This document shows positions 1-5,721 of a DNA stretch of 11,252 nucleotides, in pieces (position 1 is the stretch's first letter; the number at the start of each line of letters is the position of its first letter). Source of the DNA: an uncultured Oscillospiraceae bacterium (GTDB taxonomy: Bacteria; Bacillota; Clostridia; Oscillospirales; Oscillospiraceae); assembly GCA_934569215.1 (NCBI GenBank), contig CAKTKF010000011.1, positions 1 through 11,252 on the forward strand. The letters are read 5' to 3'. Made by a program: the position numbers and the translations under genes. The notes under the pieces are model-generated. The model did no database searches and was not told the origin of the DNA. It worked only from the letters and a program-made list of their open reading frames with translations.

Positions 1-74
1 GCCATGATGTGGGAGCAGGTGTGCCAGTAAGTCTTGCGATACTCCGAATTTTCAAAGGTGAACTCGTTTTCCAT
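1..74 (-). CDS. thrS: Threonyl-tRNA synthetase, N-terminal fragment (runs off the left edge)
   Basis: Only the first 24 codons are inside the window. The translation begins MENEFTFENSEYRKTYWHTC and continues SHIMA. The W-H-T-C-S-H-I-M-A stretch matches the start of the editing domain in threonyl-tRNA synthetases that lack the N-terminal TGS domain. The enzyme charges tRNA-Thr with threonine in the cytoplasm and edits mischarged serine. The ATG at 74-72 is preceded by CGGAGGT (87-81) six bases upstream, a strong ribosome binding site. The identification is strongly supported by the T-box leader directly upstream, whose likely specifier codon is ACC (Thr). The rest of the gene lies beyond the window, so integrity cannot be judged. 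Confidence 0.87.
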   Translation of the reverse strand, partial: MENEFTFENSEYRKTYWHTCSHIM

Positions 75-130
75 AATAAAACCTCCGTTTCGGCGGGTCT
101 TGGCCGCCTTGTATTGTGTGGGGAAGGTAT

Positions 131-167
131 AAAAAATACCCACCCCCTGAACGAAATCAGGGGTGGG
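131..167 (-). terminator. Intrinsic terminator of the T-box leader
   Basis: On the minus strand, CCCACCCCTGA (167-157) pairs with TCAGGGGGTGGG (150-139) around a short loop with one unpaired base, followed by TATTTTTT (138-131). The 5' arm also holds the bases that can pair instead with the T-box sequence, which is the usual mutually exclusive terminator/antiterminator switch. Confidence 0.9.
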
Positions 168-372
168 ATACGGCAAGTATTCCACGGTTCCACCCTGGTT
201 GCGGCCAAACGCCGCCACTCATTGACGCAATAACGGGCGCACCCGGCAGGCCATTTCCGACCTGCGGCTCAGAAGTGGTATCGATTCCGGCAGGGGTGCG
301 AAGCCATTTCACCAACCGGCTTCTCTCTATAGCATCTTACCGAACCGCGTGTCTTCCTCGCAGCCTTTTATC
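131..372 (-). promoter_or_regulatory. T-box riboswitch, threonine-specific, upstream of thrS
   Basis: Read on the minus strand, the leader opens with AGAGAGAAGCCGG followed by TTGGTGAAA, the classic Stem I base and distal-loop motif of T-boxes. It continues with a specifier region holding GATACCACTTCTGAG, where ACC at 279-277 is a threonine codon in the expected context. The T-box sequence AGGGTGGAACCGTGG (196-182) follows, then an intrinsic terminator (167-131). Uncharged tRNA-Thr should pair with ACC and with the T-box bulge, stabilise the antiterminator and allow transcription of thrS. The 5' limit is set by the predicted start about seven bases past the -10 box. Confidence 0.93.
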
Positions 373-378
373 ATCTGC

Positions 379-407
379 AATTTAGCACATTTTTCCCCGA
401 TTGTCAA
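379..407 (-). promoter_or_regulatory. Sigma-A promoter for the T-box-thrS transcript
   Basis: On the minus strand a perfect -35 box TTGACA (407-402) is followed by a 17-base spacer and the -10 box TAAATT (384-379). The predicted start is near 372, a few tens of bases before the T-box Stem I motif, which is the expected distance. Confidence 0.75.
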
Positions 408-671
408 TCCCCGCGGCGGAAAACCGGAAGAAAAAATCGGAAGAATCGGCAGCGGTCGTTTTTCCCGTTTTCGATTCCCGCCGAGAGGGGGATTTTTGGG
501 GGCTCGCCCCGGAAAAAAACGCCCGAATCCCCGGTCAAGCCCCCGGTAACGCCGCCGCAACCGGTCGGTTCAAGAGGTAACATAATCCGACAGCTTATGT
601 AAACATATGTAACCTTTTGACACAAGATATTGCAAAATATACGTTTCCGCGACCGATATCTTGTTTTGGAG
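408..671. other. Intergenic region without a recognisable gene
   Basis: The first part (about 410-575) is GC-rich and low in complexity, with short repeats such as CGGAAGAA twice and CCCCGGT twice, a GGGGCTCGCCCC hairpin at 498-509, and AACCG/CGGTT arms at 560-571. None is followed by a T-run on either strand, so no terminator is called. The second part (about 580-671) is AT-rich and holds a weak promoter-like TTGACA at 617-622. Open frames crossing this stretch lack ribosome binding sites and recognisable protein sequence. Confidence 0.5.
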
Positions 672-703
672 TTGACATAATATGGCTGCAAAAATAATGT
701 CAA
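672..703. promoter_or_regulatory. Symmetric promoter-like inverted repeat
   Basis: TTGACAT (672-678) and ATGTCAA (697-703) form a perfect 7-bp inverted repeat. On the plus strand the left arm starts TTGACA-N17-TAATGT (672-700). On the minus strand the right arm starts TTGACA-N17-TTATGT. The element could be two face-to-face promoters, a regulator site, or chance in AT-rich DNA. The plus-strand reading could be a second promoter for the cell-wall gene at 860. Confidence 0.35.
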
Positions 704-737
704 AAGTTGTAGAAATCTTGTAAAAATAAAGAAAAGC

Positions 738-765
738 TTGACTTTTTAGTTTTATTTGTTATAAT
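738..765 (+). promoter_or_regulatory. Sigma-A promoter of the 3D-domain cell-wall gene
   Basis: TTGACT (738-743), a 16-base spacer and a perfect TATAAT (760-765). The predicted start is near 772, giving a leader of about 88 bases before the TTG start at 860. Confidence 0.7.
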
Positions 766-771
766 ATCTCC

Positions 772-788
772 ATCCAAACCGTTTGGAT
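772..788. promoter_or_regulatory. 17-bp operator-like inverted repeat at the transcription start
   Basis: ATCCAAAC (772-779) and GTTTGGAT (781-788) are perfect 8-base arms around one central base. The element lies six bases past the -10 box, exactly over the predicted start. It could be a repressor operator, or a 5' hairpin protecting the transcript. No regulator for it is identifiable in the window. Confidence 0.5.
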
Positions 789-859
789 ATGCAATTTGTA
801 ATCATTTGATAACTATTGATAAAAACGTTTTGGAAGCACTTTGGATGGGAGGGTTCGCC

Positions 860-1903
860 TTGGTTCGCAGCGGCACCGTAAAAACAATACTCCACCTTCT
901 GGCCGTGCTGCTGACCGCGGTGCTGGCGCTGGCGCTGGTGCGTCAGACGGCCTTCGCCAAGACCTATGTCATCACCGACGGCGACCGGGTCGTGACCTAC
1001 ACCACCTTCGCCACCGACCCCGCCGAGGTGCTGGATCAGGCGGGACTGACCCTGGAACAATACGACACCTACACTACACAGACCGGGGAGGGCGTGGAGG
1101 AGATCACCATCTGCCGCTCCCAGCGTGTCACGGTGGATTACCACGGAGAGGAAATGACGGTAACCACCTTTGGCGAGACAGCAGGGGAGCTGCTGTCCCG
1201 GCTGAACCTGGAGCTGGGGGAGTACGACGTACTCTCCCACGCTCCGGAAACCCAGACCAGCGACGGTATGGTTCTTCGGGTGGACAGCATCATCAAGACC
1301 CGGGAGACCTACACCGCCGCCATCCCCCACACCGTTACTTACTGCAACGACGCCACCATCCCCGCCGGCACCCAGGAGGTGCTGACTCTGGGCGCGGACG
1401 GCGAGCTGCTATGCACCGCCGACGTGCTCTACGTCAACGGTGAGGAAGTCGAGCGGGCAGTGCTCAGCGAGGCCGTCACAAGAGCGCCTGTGGCGGAGAT
1501 CATCGCCATAGGCACCGGCGTGGAGGGGGAAGCCTCCGCCCCCGACGCCATGCCGGTGATCGCCGACGGCTACATCACCCTCCCCACCGGCGAGGTGCTG
1601 ACCTACTCCGATACCGCCACCATCCGTGCCACGGCCTACACCCACACGGACGCGGGCTGCGACATGACCACCTACACCGGCACCACCGTCCACAAGGGAA
1701 CGGTGGCGGTAGACCCCCGCTACATCCCCTACGGCACCCGGATGTTCATCGTCTCCAACGACGGCGCGTATGTCTACGGCATATCCGTAGCGGAGGACTG
1801 CGGCGGCGACATCAAGGGCGACCGGATGGACTTGTATTTCCCCACCTTCAACGAGTGTATCCAGTTTGGCCGCCGGGTGTGTACCATTTACTTCCTGGAC
1901 TAA
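860..1903 (+). CDS. Secreted or membrane-anchored cell-wall protein with DUF348, G5 and 3D domains (YabE-like)
   Basis: A 347-residue protein. Residues about 9-27 are a hydrophobic signal or anchor segment after Arg3 and Lys8, with a possible cleavage site after Ala-Phe-Ala (31-33). Two DUF348-type units follow (about 35-75 and 90-135), then a G5-like region (about 136-210), and a C-terminal 3D domain (about 250-347) with its conserved aspartates in AVDPRYIPYGT, AEDCGGDIKG and DRMDLY. The 3D fold resembles the catalytic domain of MltA lytic transglycosylases, and YabE/YocH/RpfB-like proteins act in peptidoglycan turnover, so a muralytic role outside the membrane is likely. I chose TTG at 860 because GGGAGGG (847-853) lies six bases upstream and the protein then begins with a normal signal sequence. 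A TTG at 806 and an ATG at 845 are in frame but have poorer binding sites. It lies beside rsmA, as yabE lies near ksgA in Bacillus, but without rnmV between. Confidence 0.88.
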   Translation: MVRSGTVKTILHLLAVLLTAVLALALVRQTAFAKTYVITDGDRVVTYTTFATDPAEVLDQAGLTLEQYDTYTTQTGEGVEEITICRSQRVTVDYHGEEMTVTTFGETAGELLSRLNLELGEYDVLSHAPETQTSDGMVLRVDSIIKTRETYTAAIPHTVTYCNDATIPAGTQEVLTLGADGELLCTADVLYVNGEEVERAVLSEAVTRAPVAEIIAIGTGVEGEASAPDAMPVIADGYITLPTGEVLTYSDTATIRATAYTHTDAGCDMTTYTGTTVHKGTVAVDPRYIPYGTRMFIVSNDGAYVYGISVAEDCGGDIKGDRMDLYFPTFNECIQFGRRVCTIYFLD

Positions 1904-1921
1904 CGTAAACCAACAACCCCG

Positions 1922-1969
1922 TTGCAAAACCGCCTTTCTTCTGATATGATAGTCAGACGAAAGGCGGTT
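1922..1969 (+). promoter_or_regulatory. Promoter nested in a long hairpin that covers the rsmA ribosome binding site
   Basis: AACCGCCTTTC (1928-1938) and GAAAGGCGGTT (1959-1969) are perfect 11-base arms. Inside them TCTGA (1940-1944) pairs with TCAGA (1953-1957). The 3' arm holds AAAGGCGG (1960-1967), the likely ribosome binding site, eight bases before the ATG at 1976. The same stretch contains TTGCAA (1922-1927), 17 bases, then TATGAT (1945-1950), a plausible sigma-A promoter starting near 1957. Read-through RNA from upstream would fold the hairpin and hide the site, while RNA from the internal promoter would lack the 5' arm. It may also act as a weak terminator for the upstream gene, although the T-tract is short. 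Confidence 0.6.
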
Positions 1970-1975
1970 ATTTCT

Positions 1976-2851
1976 ATGATCGATGTATGCGATATTCAGG
2001 TGATGAAGCCGATGCTTGCTGCCCACGGCTTCCACTTTTCCAAAGCCAAGGGGCAGAACTTCCTCATTGCCCCCTGGGTGCCGCAGTCCATCGCGGAGCA
2101 GGCCGGGGTGGACGAAACGGCAGGCGTGCTGGAGATCGGCCCCGGCATCGGCCCGCTTACCCAGCAGCTGTGTCTCCGCGCCGGAAAGGTCTGCGCGGTG
2201 GAGGTGGACGAGCGCCTGAAACCCATTCTGGACGTCACCGTGGGAGAATTTTCCAATCTGGAAATTCTCTGGGGAGACGTGCTGAAGCAGGACATCCCAA
2301 CGCTGGTGAAGGAGAAGTTCGGTACCCTGCGCCCCATGGCCTGCGCCAACCTTCCCTATTATATCACCTCCCCCATTCTCACGGCGCTGCTGGAGGCGGA
2401 ATGCTTCCGGTCCGTCACCGTCATGGTGCAGAAGGAGGTAGCCCAGCGCATTGCGGCGAAGCCCGGCACCCCGGATTACAGCGCGTTCACCGTGTTCTGC
2501 CAGTATTACGCCCAGCCGGAGCTGCTGTTCGACGTTCCCGCCCACTGCTTCCTCCCCCAGCCGAAGGTCACGTCGGCGGTGATTACCCTGCGCACCCGGC
2601 AGGAGCGCCCCTGGGAGATTGCCGACGAAGCCGTGTTTTTCCGCGCCGTCCGCGCCAGCTTCGCCATGCGGCGCAAGAAGCTGTCCAACGGTCTTTCCTC
2701 CGGCTTCCCGGAGCTGGGAAAGGCGGGTGTGGAAGCGGTGATCGCGGCGGCGGGCTTCGATGCCAACGTGCGGGGCGAAACCCTGGGCATCCCGGAATTT
2801 GCCCGGATTGCCAACGAGATCGTCCGCCGGAAGGGAGAAATGCGGCCATGA
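1976..2851 (+). CDS. rsmA: 16S rRNA (adenine1518-N6/adenine1519-N6)-dimethyltransferase RsmA (KsgA)
   Basis: A 291-residue SAM-dependent enzyme that dimethylates two adjacent adenines in helix 45 of 16S rRNA during small-subunit maturation. Family motifs appear in order: KGQNFL (25-30), the SAM-binding loop EIGPGIGPLT (53-62), the acidic E-V-D after the second strand (76-78), GD (100-101), the catalytic NLPY (125-128), then CFLPQPKVTSAV and a C-terminal helical part with FAMRRKKLSNGL. Length is normal for the family. The ATG at 1976 is favoured by AAAGGCGG eight bases upstream. An in-frame TTG at 1922 would translate through the hairpin and lies in the -35 box, so it is unlikely. The stop codon overlaps the next start (ATGA at 2848-2851), implying translational coupling to the HAD phosphatase. 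Confidence 0.95.
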   Translation: MIDVCDIQVMKPMLAAHGFHFSKAKGQNFLIAPWVPQSIAEQAGVDETAGVLEIGPGIGPLTQQLCLRAGKVCAVEVDERLKPILDVTVGEFSNLEILWGDVLKQDIPTLVKEKFGTLRPMACANLPYYITSPILTALLEAECFRSVTVMVQKEVAQRIAAKPGTPDYSAFTVFCQYYAQPELLFDVPAHCFLPQPKVTSAVITLRTRQERPWEIADEAVFFRAVRASFAMRRKKLSNGLSSGFPELGKAGVEAVIAAAGFDANVRGETLGIPEFARIANEIVRRKGEMRP

Positions 2852-3534
2852 CGGAATTTCTGTTTCTTGATCTGGACGATACCATTCTGGATTTTCACAA
2901 GGCCGAGCGCATTGCCCTGAGCAAAACCCTCAGGTCGTTCGGCGTGGAGCCTACCGAGGAAGTTCTTGCATTGTATCACAAAATCAACCTCTGGCACTGG
3001 GAGCAGCTGGAAAAGGGAAAGCTGACCCGGGACGAGGTGCAGGTCGGCCGGTTCGCGGCGCTCTTTCGGGAACTGGGCGTTTCGGCGGACGCGGTACAGT
3101 GTACCCGCAGCTATGAAGGCAATCTCGCCGTTGGGCACTATTTTCTCCCCGGCGCCGAGGAAGCGGTGGCGAACCTGAGCCAAAAATACCGCCTGTTTCT
3201 CGCCAGCAACGGCACCGCGTCCGTTCAGGCGGGCAGACTGACCAGCGCCAACCTGTACCGGTTTTTTGAAACGGTCTTCGTCTCCCAGGAACTGGGCTTC
3301 AACAAGCCCGCCAAAGAATTTTTTGACGCCTGCTTTGCCCGTATCCCGGACTTTGACCCCAAGAAGGCCGTCATGGTGGGCGACAGCCTGACCTCCGACA
3401 TTCTGGGCGGAAAAAACGCGGGCATCACCACGGTGTGGGTCAATCCCGAGCACCGTCTCCCCCGCCCCGACATCGTCCCCGATTACGAGATTGAATCCCT
3501 CGTCCAGCTGGAAGCGCTTCTGGAAACACTATAA
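2848..3534 (+). CDS. HAD-superfamily phosphatase, YjjG/YfnB-type (noncanonical pyrimidine nucleotidase)
   Basis: A 228-residue cytoplasmic phosphatase. All four HAD motifs are intact: DLDDT (8-12, nucleophile Asp8 and acid/base Asp10), ASNG (119-122), Lys153 in GFNKP, and GDSLTSD (178-184) with the magnesium-binding aspartates. The segment between motif I and motif II (about 15-100) is the helical C1-type cap. Overall layout resembles the YjjG/YfnB subfamily, which dephosphorylates noncanonical pyrimidine nucleoside monophosphates and other small phosphates. The substrate here is not determined by sequence. The start overlaps the rsmA stop by four bases and GGGAG (2833-2837) lies ten bases upstream. 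A related HAD hydrolase acting on sugar phosphates is the main alternative. Confidence 0.85.
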   Translation: MTEFLFLDLDDTILDFHKAERIALSKTLRSFGVEPTEEVLALYHKINLWHWEQLEKGKLTRDEVQVGRFAALFRELGVSADAVQCTRSYEGNLAVGHYFLPGAEEAVANLSQKYRLFLASNGTASVQAGRLTSANLYRFFETVFVSQELGFNKPAKEFFDACFARIPDFDPKKAVMVGDSLTSDILGGKNAGITTVWVNPEHRLPRPDIVPDYEIESLVQLEALLETL

Positions 3535-3536
3535 CG

Positions 3537-3576
3537 AAAAGGGTATGTGCCGCTTGGCACATACCCTTTTCGATTT
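3537..3576. terminator. Bidirectional intrinsic terminator between convergent genes
   Basis: AAAAGGGTATGTGCC (3537-3551) and GGCACATACCCTTTT (3556-3570) form a perfect 15-base stem with a four-base GCTT loop. On the plus strand it is followed by CGATTTTTT, ending transcription of the HAD gene three bases after its stop. On the minus strand the A-rich arm provides TTTTCGTTAT after the stem, so it can also end the flavodoxin-corrinoid-regulator operon, whose last stop lies eight bases before it. Confidence 0.93.
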
Positions 3577-3577
3577 T

Positions 3578-4297
3578 TTATTGTCTGTGACCCGAAGTCC
3601 CCGTAAGCCTGCCCCGTGGGGCGCGGCTGTAGTGGAGCTGCACCCCCACCCGGCTGCCATCCTGCTGGAGGAAAATCTGCTCGATCAGCAGCAACGGCGT
3701 TCCCTCCGGGCATTCCAGCGCCCGTGCCGGTTCTCCTTCCGCCGCGACGGCTGTCACCGTGATCTTGGAATACACCGAAAAAGAGGACAGCTTGGCAAAA
3801 GTCAGATCCGGCAGCACGGCGTAACGGATCTCGCTTTCCACGGAAGGGTACGCCCGGGCATAGGGGACATACTTGATGTCAAACGCCACCGGCTGCCCAT
3901 TCTCGTCCCGGGATATCTGGGAAAATTCAATGACCTTCCGGTTTGCGGGAATGTCCAGCAGCTCCTGCAATCGCGCGTCCGGCAGGATGCCGTGGATGTC
4001 CCGATATTGCAGCTCCGTCCCCTCCAGTTCCTCGGACAGGGACAGGACCATATCATTGTGGTTCGGCTGGCTGACAAAATAGCCGATCTTGGGGCGGGAG
4101 AAGATCAGCCCCTCGTTTTCCAGCTGCTGCAATCCCCTCCGCACGGTCTCCCGGCTGGCGCCGAATTCCTGGCACAGATGGCTCTCCGAGGGCAGCATGT
4201 CTCCGGGGCGGTACTGTCCCGTGAATATCTGGGTTCGCAGAGATGCATGGACGGCGGCGTAAACCGGCGTCTGCTCACTTGGCTGCTTCTTTCGCAT
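3578..4297 (-). CDS. GntR-family transcriptional regulator, HutC subfamily (wHTH plus UTRA domain)
   Basis: A 239-residue DNA-binding protein. Residues about 11-76 are the winged helix-turn-helix, with LPSE (35-38), the recognition helix around SRETVRRGL (48-56) and the wing GYFV (72-75). Residues about 85-230 match the UTRA effector-binding domain of HutC-type regulators, which are usually repressors released by a small ligand. The ATG at 4297 has AAGGAGG six bases upstream and lies inside the end of the corrinoid gene (23-base overlap), so translation is probably coupled. A palindrome of the HutC-operator type, TTGTCTAGACAA, covers the start of the divergent methyltransferase operon (5722-5733) and is the obvious target (inference). 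The last dozen residues look unlike the usual UTRA end. Confidence 0.9.
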   Translation of the reverse strand: MRKKQPSEQTPVYAAVHASLRTQIFTGQYRPGDMLPSESHLCQEFGASRETVRRGLQQLENEGLIFSRPKIGYFVSQPNHNDMVLSLSEELEGTELQYRDIHGILPDARLQELLDIPANRKVIEFSQISRDENGQPVAFDIKYVPYARAYPSVESEIRYAVLPDLTFAKLSSFSVYSKITVTAVAAEGEPARALECPEGTPLLLIEQIFLQQDGSRVGVQLHYSRAPRGRLTGTSGHRQ

Positions 4298-4922
4298 CCA
4301 CTACCTCCTTGCAGAACCGCACGGTTCGGTTGCTGTCGTAAGCCCAGCCGTCGGCCCCCACATGGTGCATCAGATACTCGCTGGTACACAGGCCGCCGAT
4401 GAGCACTTTCACCTGATCCCGAAGTCCCGCGTCCTTTAGTGCCTGAATGGTCTGAACCATGGCCTCCTGGGCGGTGGTCAGCACGCCGCTGAGCAGCACC
4501 ACATCCGGGTGATAGTTCCGAACCGCGTGGACGAATCGCTCCGGCTTAACGTCGATGCCCAGATCCACCACCTCGAACCGCTCCGCCCGGAGCAGGCTGA
4601 CAATGATGTCCTTGCCGATGTCGTGGATATCCCCCGCCACCACGCCGATGACCACTTTCCCCACAGGCCGGGGCGCACCGCCGGAGCGCAGAGGTTCCCG
4701 CTCGTTCAGGGCGCTGCGGTAGATCATGCCGGAGACGATCAGATCGGCAATGAAATAGTCCCCCCGCTCAAAGCGGGTGCCAACGGCGCTGATGCCGGTG
4801 TTCAGGCACTGCTGAATTTCCTCAGAGGAATGTCCCTCCGCCGCCATTTGCCGGACGGTGGCGATCACCAGATCTTCATTCAGATCGGCCATTGCCTCAA
4901 TAAGCTGTCTGTTCAGGTCCAT
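4275..4922 (-). CDS. Corrinoid (B12-binding) methyltransferase shuttle protein
   Basis: A 215-residue protein built like MtaC/MtvC/MtbC-type methyl carriers. An N-terminal helical cap (about 1-85) is followed by a Rossmann-like B12 domain with DIHDIGKD (98-105), in which His100 is the lower cobalt ligand, then SGVLTT (145-150) and IGG (175-177). Such proteins accept a methyl group from a substrate-specific methyltransferase and pass it to a second one. The ATG at 4922 has GAAAGGG (4935-4929) six bases upstream. An extension to 5012 would run into the flavodoxin gene and lacks family sequence. It is the second corrinoid protein in the window and sits in the operon with the regulator, not with the enzymes. 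It might therefore serve a different substrate, or act as a sensor or partner of the regulator (inference). Confidence 0.93.
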   Translation of the reverse strand: MDLNRQLIEAMADLNEDLVIATVRQMAAEGHSSEEIQQCLNTGISAVGTRFERGDYFIADLIVSGMIYRSALNEREPLRSGGAPRPVGKVVIGVVAGDIHDIGKDIIVSLLRAERFEVVDLGIDVKPERFVHAVRNYHPDVVLLSGVLTTAQEAMVQTIQALKDAGLRDQVKVLIGGLCTSEYLMHHVGADGWAYDSNRTVRFCKEVVDAKEAAK

Positions 4923-4954
4923 GCTGTTCCCTTTCTTTGTGCCGGTTTCGTTGA

Positions 4955-5479
4955 TCATTTCCCAAGGTACGCAATGATCGGTTCGATGTACTTTTTGTCC
5001 GTCCAATCGCACTTATCTTCCCCTGCGGCCATCAGCGCCTTTTCCCATACTTCATAATCAGCGGGGTCTTTCTTGGAAACGGCCTTTCTGAGTAAATTAC
5101 ATAATGTTCTGTCCTTGAGCGACATTGCGTCCATATCCCACGCGCCGCGGCAATAAAAGACGGGAATATCAGATAACATATCCTTCATGTTATGCTCTCT
5201 GCACTGCTGGAACGCGCTTTCTTCATAAGGCGACGCGCCGCAGCAGAATACGAGAATCTTTTTCCCCGTTAATTTACCGATGTTCCTTTTCAGGAAGGAC
5301 AAACCGGCAATGCCGGAAGCATATATCCCGCCTCCCAGAATGATCGTATCATACTTCTCAATTTCCTTTATATCCGCTTTCTTTGTCTCCATGCACGGAT
5401 ATCCCGTTTCTTCAGCGAGCCAGTCGGCATATTTCTTCGCGGCGCCGTATTTCGATTGATACAGAATTACCCCATCCAT
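4955..5479 (-). CDS. Flavodoxin-domain protein (Flavodoxin_5/HemG-like)
   Basis: A 174-residue FMN-type flavodoxin fold. The phosphate-binding loop is SKYGAAKKYA (9-18) after the first strand. IILGGGIYASGIAG (46-59) and ILVFCCGASPY (75-85) correspond to the loops around the isoalloxazine ring in flavodoxin_5/HemG-like proteins. It may carry electrons in the cytoplasm. Beside a corrinoid gene, a plausible role is delivering electrons for reactivation of oxidised cobalt (inference). I prefer the ATG at 5479, with GGGAGG (5492-5487) seven bases upstream, over the TTG at 5494 that overlaps this binding site. The gene is visibly AT-richer than its neighbours, which may signal separate acquisition. 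It is first in a three-gene operon, 32 bases before the corrinoid gene. Confidence 0.85.
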   Translation of the reverse strand: MDGVILYQSKYGAAKKYADWLAEETGYPCMETKKADIKEIEKYDTIILGGGIYASGIAGLSFLKRNIGKLTGKKILVFCCGASPYEESAFQQCREHNMKDMLSDIPVFYCRGAWDMDAMSLKDRTLCNLLRKAVSKKDPADYEVWEKALMAAGEDKCDWTDKKYIEPIIAYLGK

Positions 5480-5501
5480 AAACGTTCCTCCCAAAATTCT
5501 G

Positions 5502-5533
5502 ATTTGACAGTCTGGCGCATTAAACTGTCAAAT
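5502..5533. promoter_or_regulatory. Long inverted repeat upstream of the flavodoxin operon
   Basis: ATTTGACAGT (5502-5511) and ACTGTCAAAT (5524-5533) are perfect 10-base arms separated by 12 bases, so arm centres lie 22 bp apart, about two helical turns. It lies just downstream of the flavodoxin -10 candidate TATAAT (5542-5537, minus strand) and ten bases before its GGGAGG. It fits a two-site operator, or an RNA hairpin near the ribosome binding site. It does not resemble the GntR-type palindrome at 5722. Confidence 0.6.
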
Positions 5534-5536
5534 TCT

Positions 5537-5542
5537 ATTATA
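5537..5542 (-). promoter_or_regulatory. Candidate -10 box of the flavodoxin-corrinoid-gntR operon
   Basis: On the minus strand TATAAT occurs at 5542-5537. No convincing -35 box lies 16-18 bases upstream. A second possibility is TATACT (5555-5550) with a weak TTTCAA (5578-5573) at 17 bases. An activator-dependent promoter would explain the missing -35 box. Confidence 0.4.
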
Positions 5543-5692
5543 ATTTAATAGTATACAACATTTTCGGACATTTTGAAACCGGTTTGGGAATAAAATTTTC
5601 ACACGCAGGCAGGTAGAAAAAGCGTCCATTCAGCAAAGTAACCATTTCCCAGGGAATGAAATTGTGGAAATTGTAGATTTTCGCCATATCCG

Positions 5693-5721
5693 TTGACATG
5701 GGCTTCCGCATGTACTATAAT
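5693..5721 (+). promoter_or_regulatory. Consensus sigma-A promoter of the methyltransferase operon
   Basis: TTGACA (5693-5698), exactly 17 bases, TATAAT (5716-5721): a perfect match to the consensus in both boxes and spacing. The predicted start is near 5728. A promoter this strong usually needs a repressor, which agrees with the palindrome directly behind the -10 box. Confidence 0.88.

Noticed and set aside
498..509. GGGGCTCGCCCC hairpin as a terminator
   Set aside because: No T-run follows on either strand.
404..703. Minus-strand open frame of 99 codons in the long intergenic region
   Set aside because: No ribosome binding site, low-complexity translation, and its end overlaps the thrS promoter.
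617..704. TGTCAAA motifs resembling Spo0A boxes
   Set aside because: They coincide with TTGACA promoter boxes read in reverse and match the longer consensus only partly.
1987..3534. Continuous 515-codon frame suggesting a fused protein
   Set aside because: The first half is rsmA read in the wrong frame, rich in Arg, Gly and Pro. Only the part from 2848 is a real protein.
3578..3640. Possible frameshift at the 3' end of the GntR-family gene
   Set aside because: The last residues are unlike typical UTRA ends and another frame stays open, but UTRA C-termini vary and nothing else is broken. Not enough to call a pseudogene.
4923..5012. N-terminal extension of the minus-strand corrinoid protein
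   Set aside because: It overlaps the flavodoxin gene, has no family similarity, and the ATG at 4922 has its own good binding site.
5551..5558. TTGTATAC on the minus strand as a second regulator site for autoregulation
   Set aside because: Only one half resembles the TTGTCTAG half-site at 5722, so autoregulation through it is too weak to claim.
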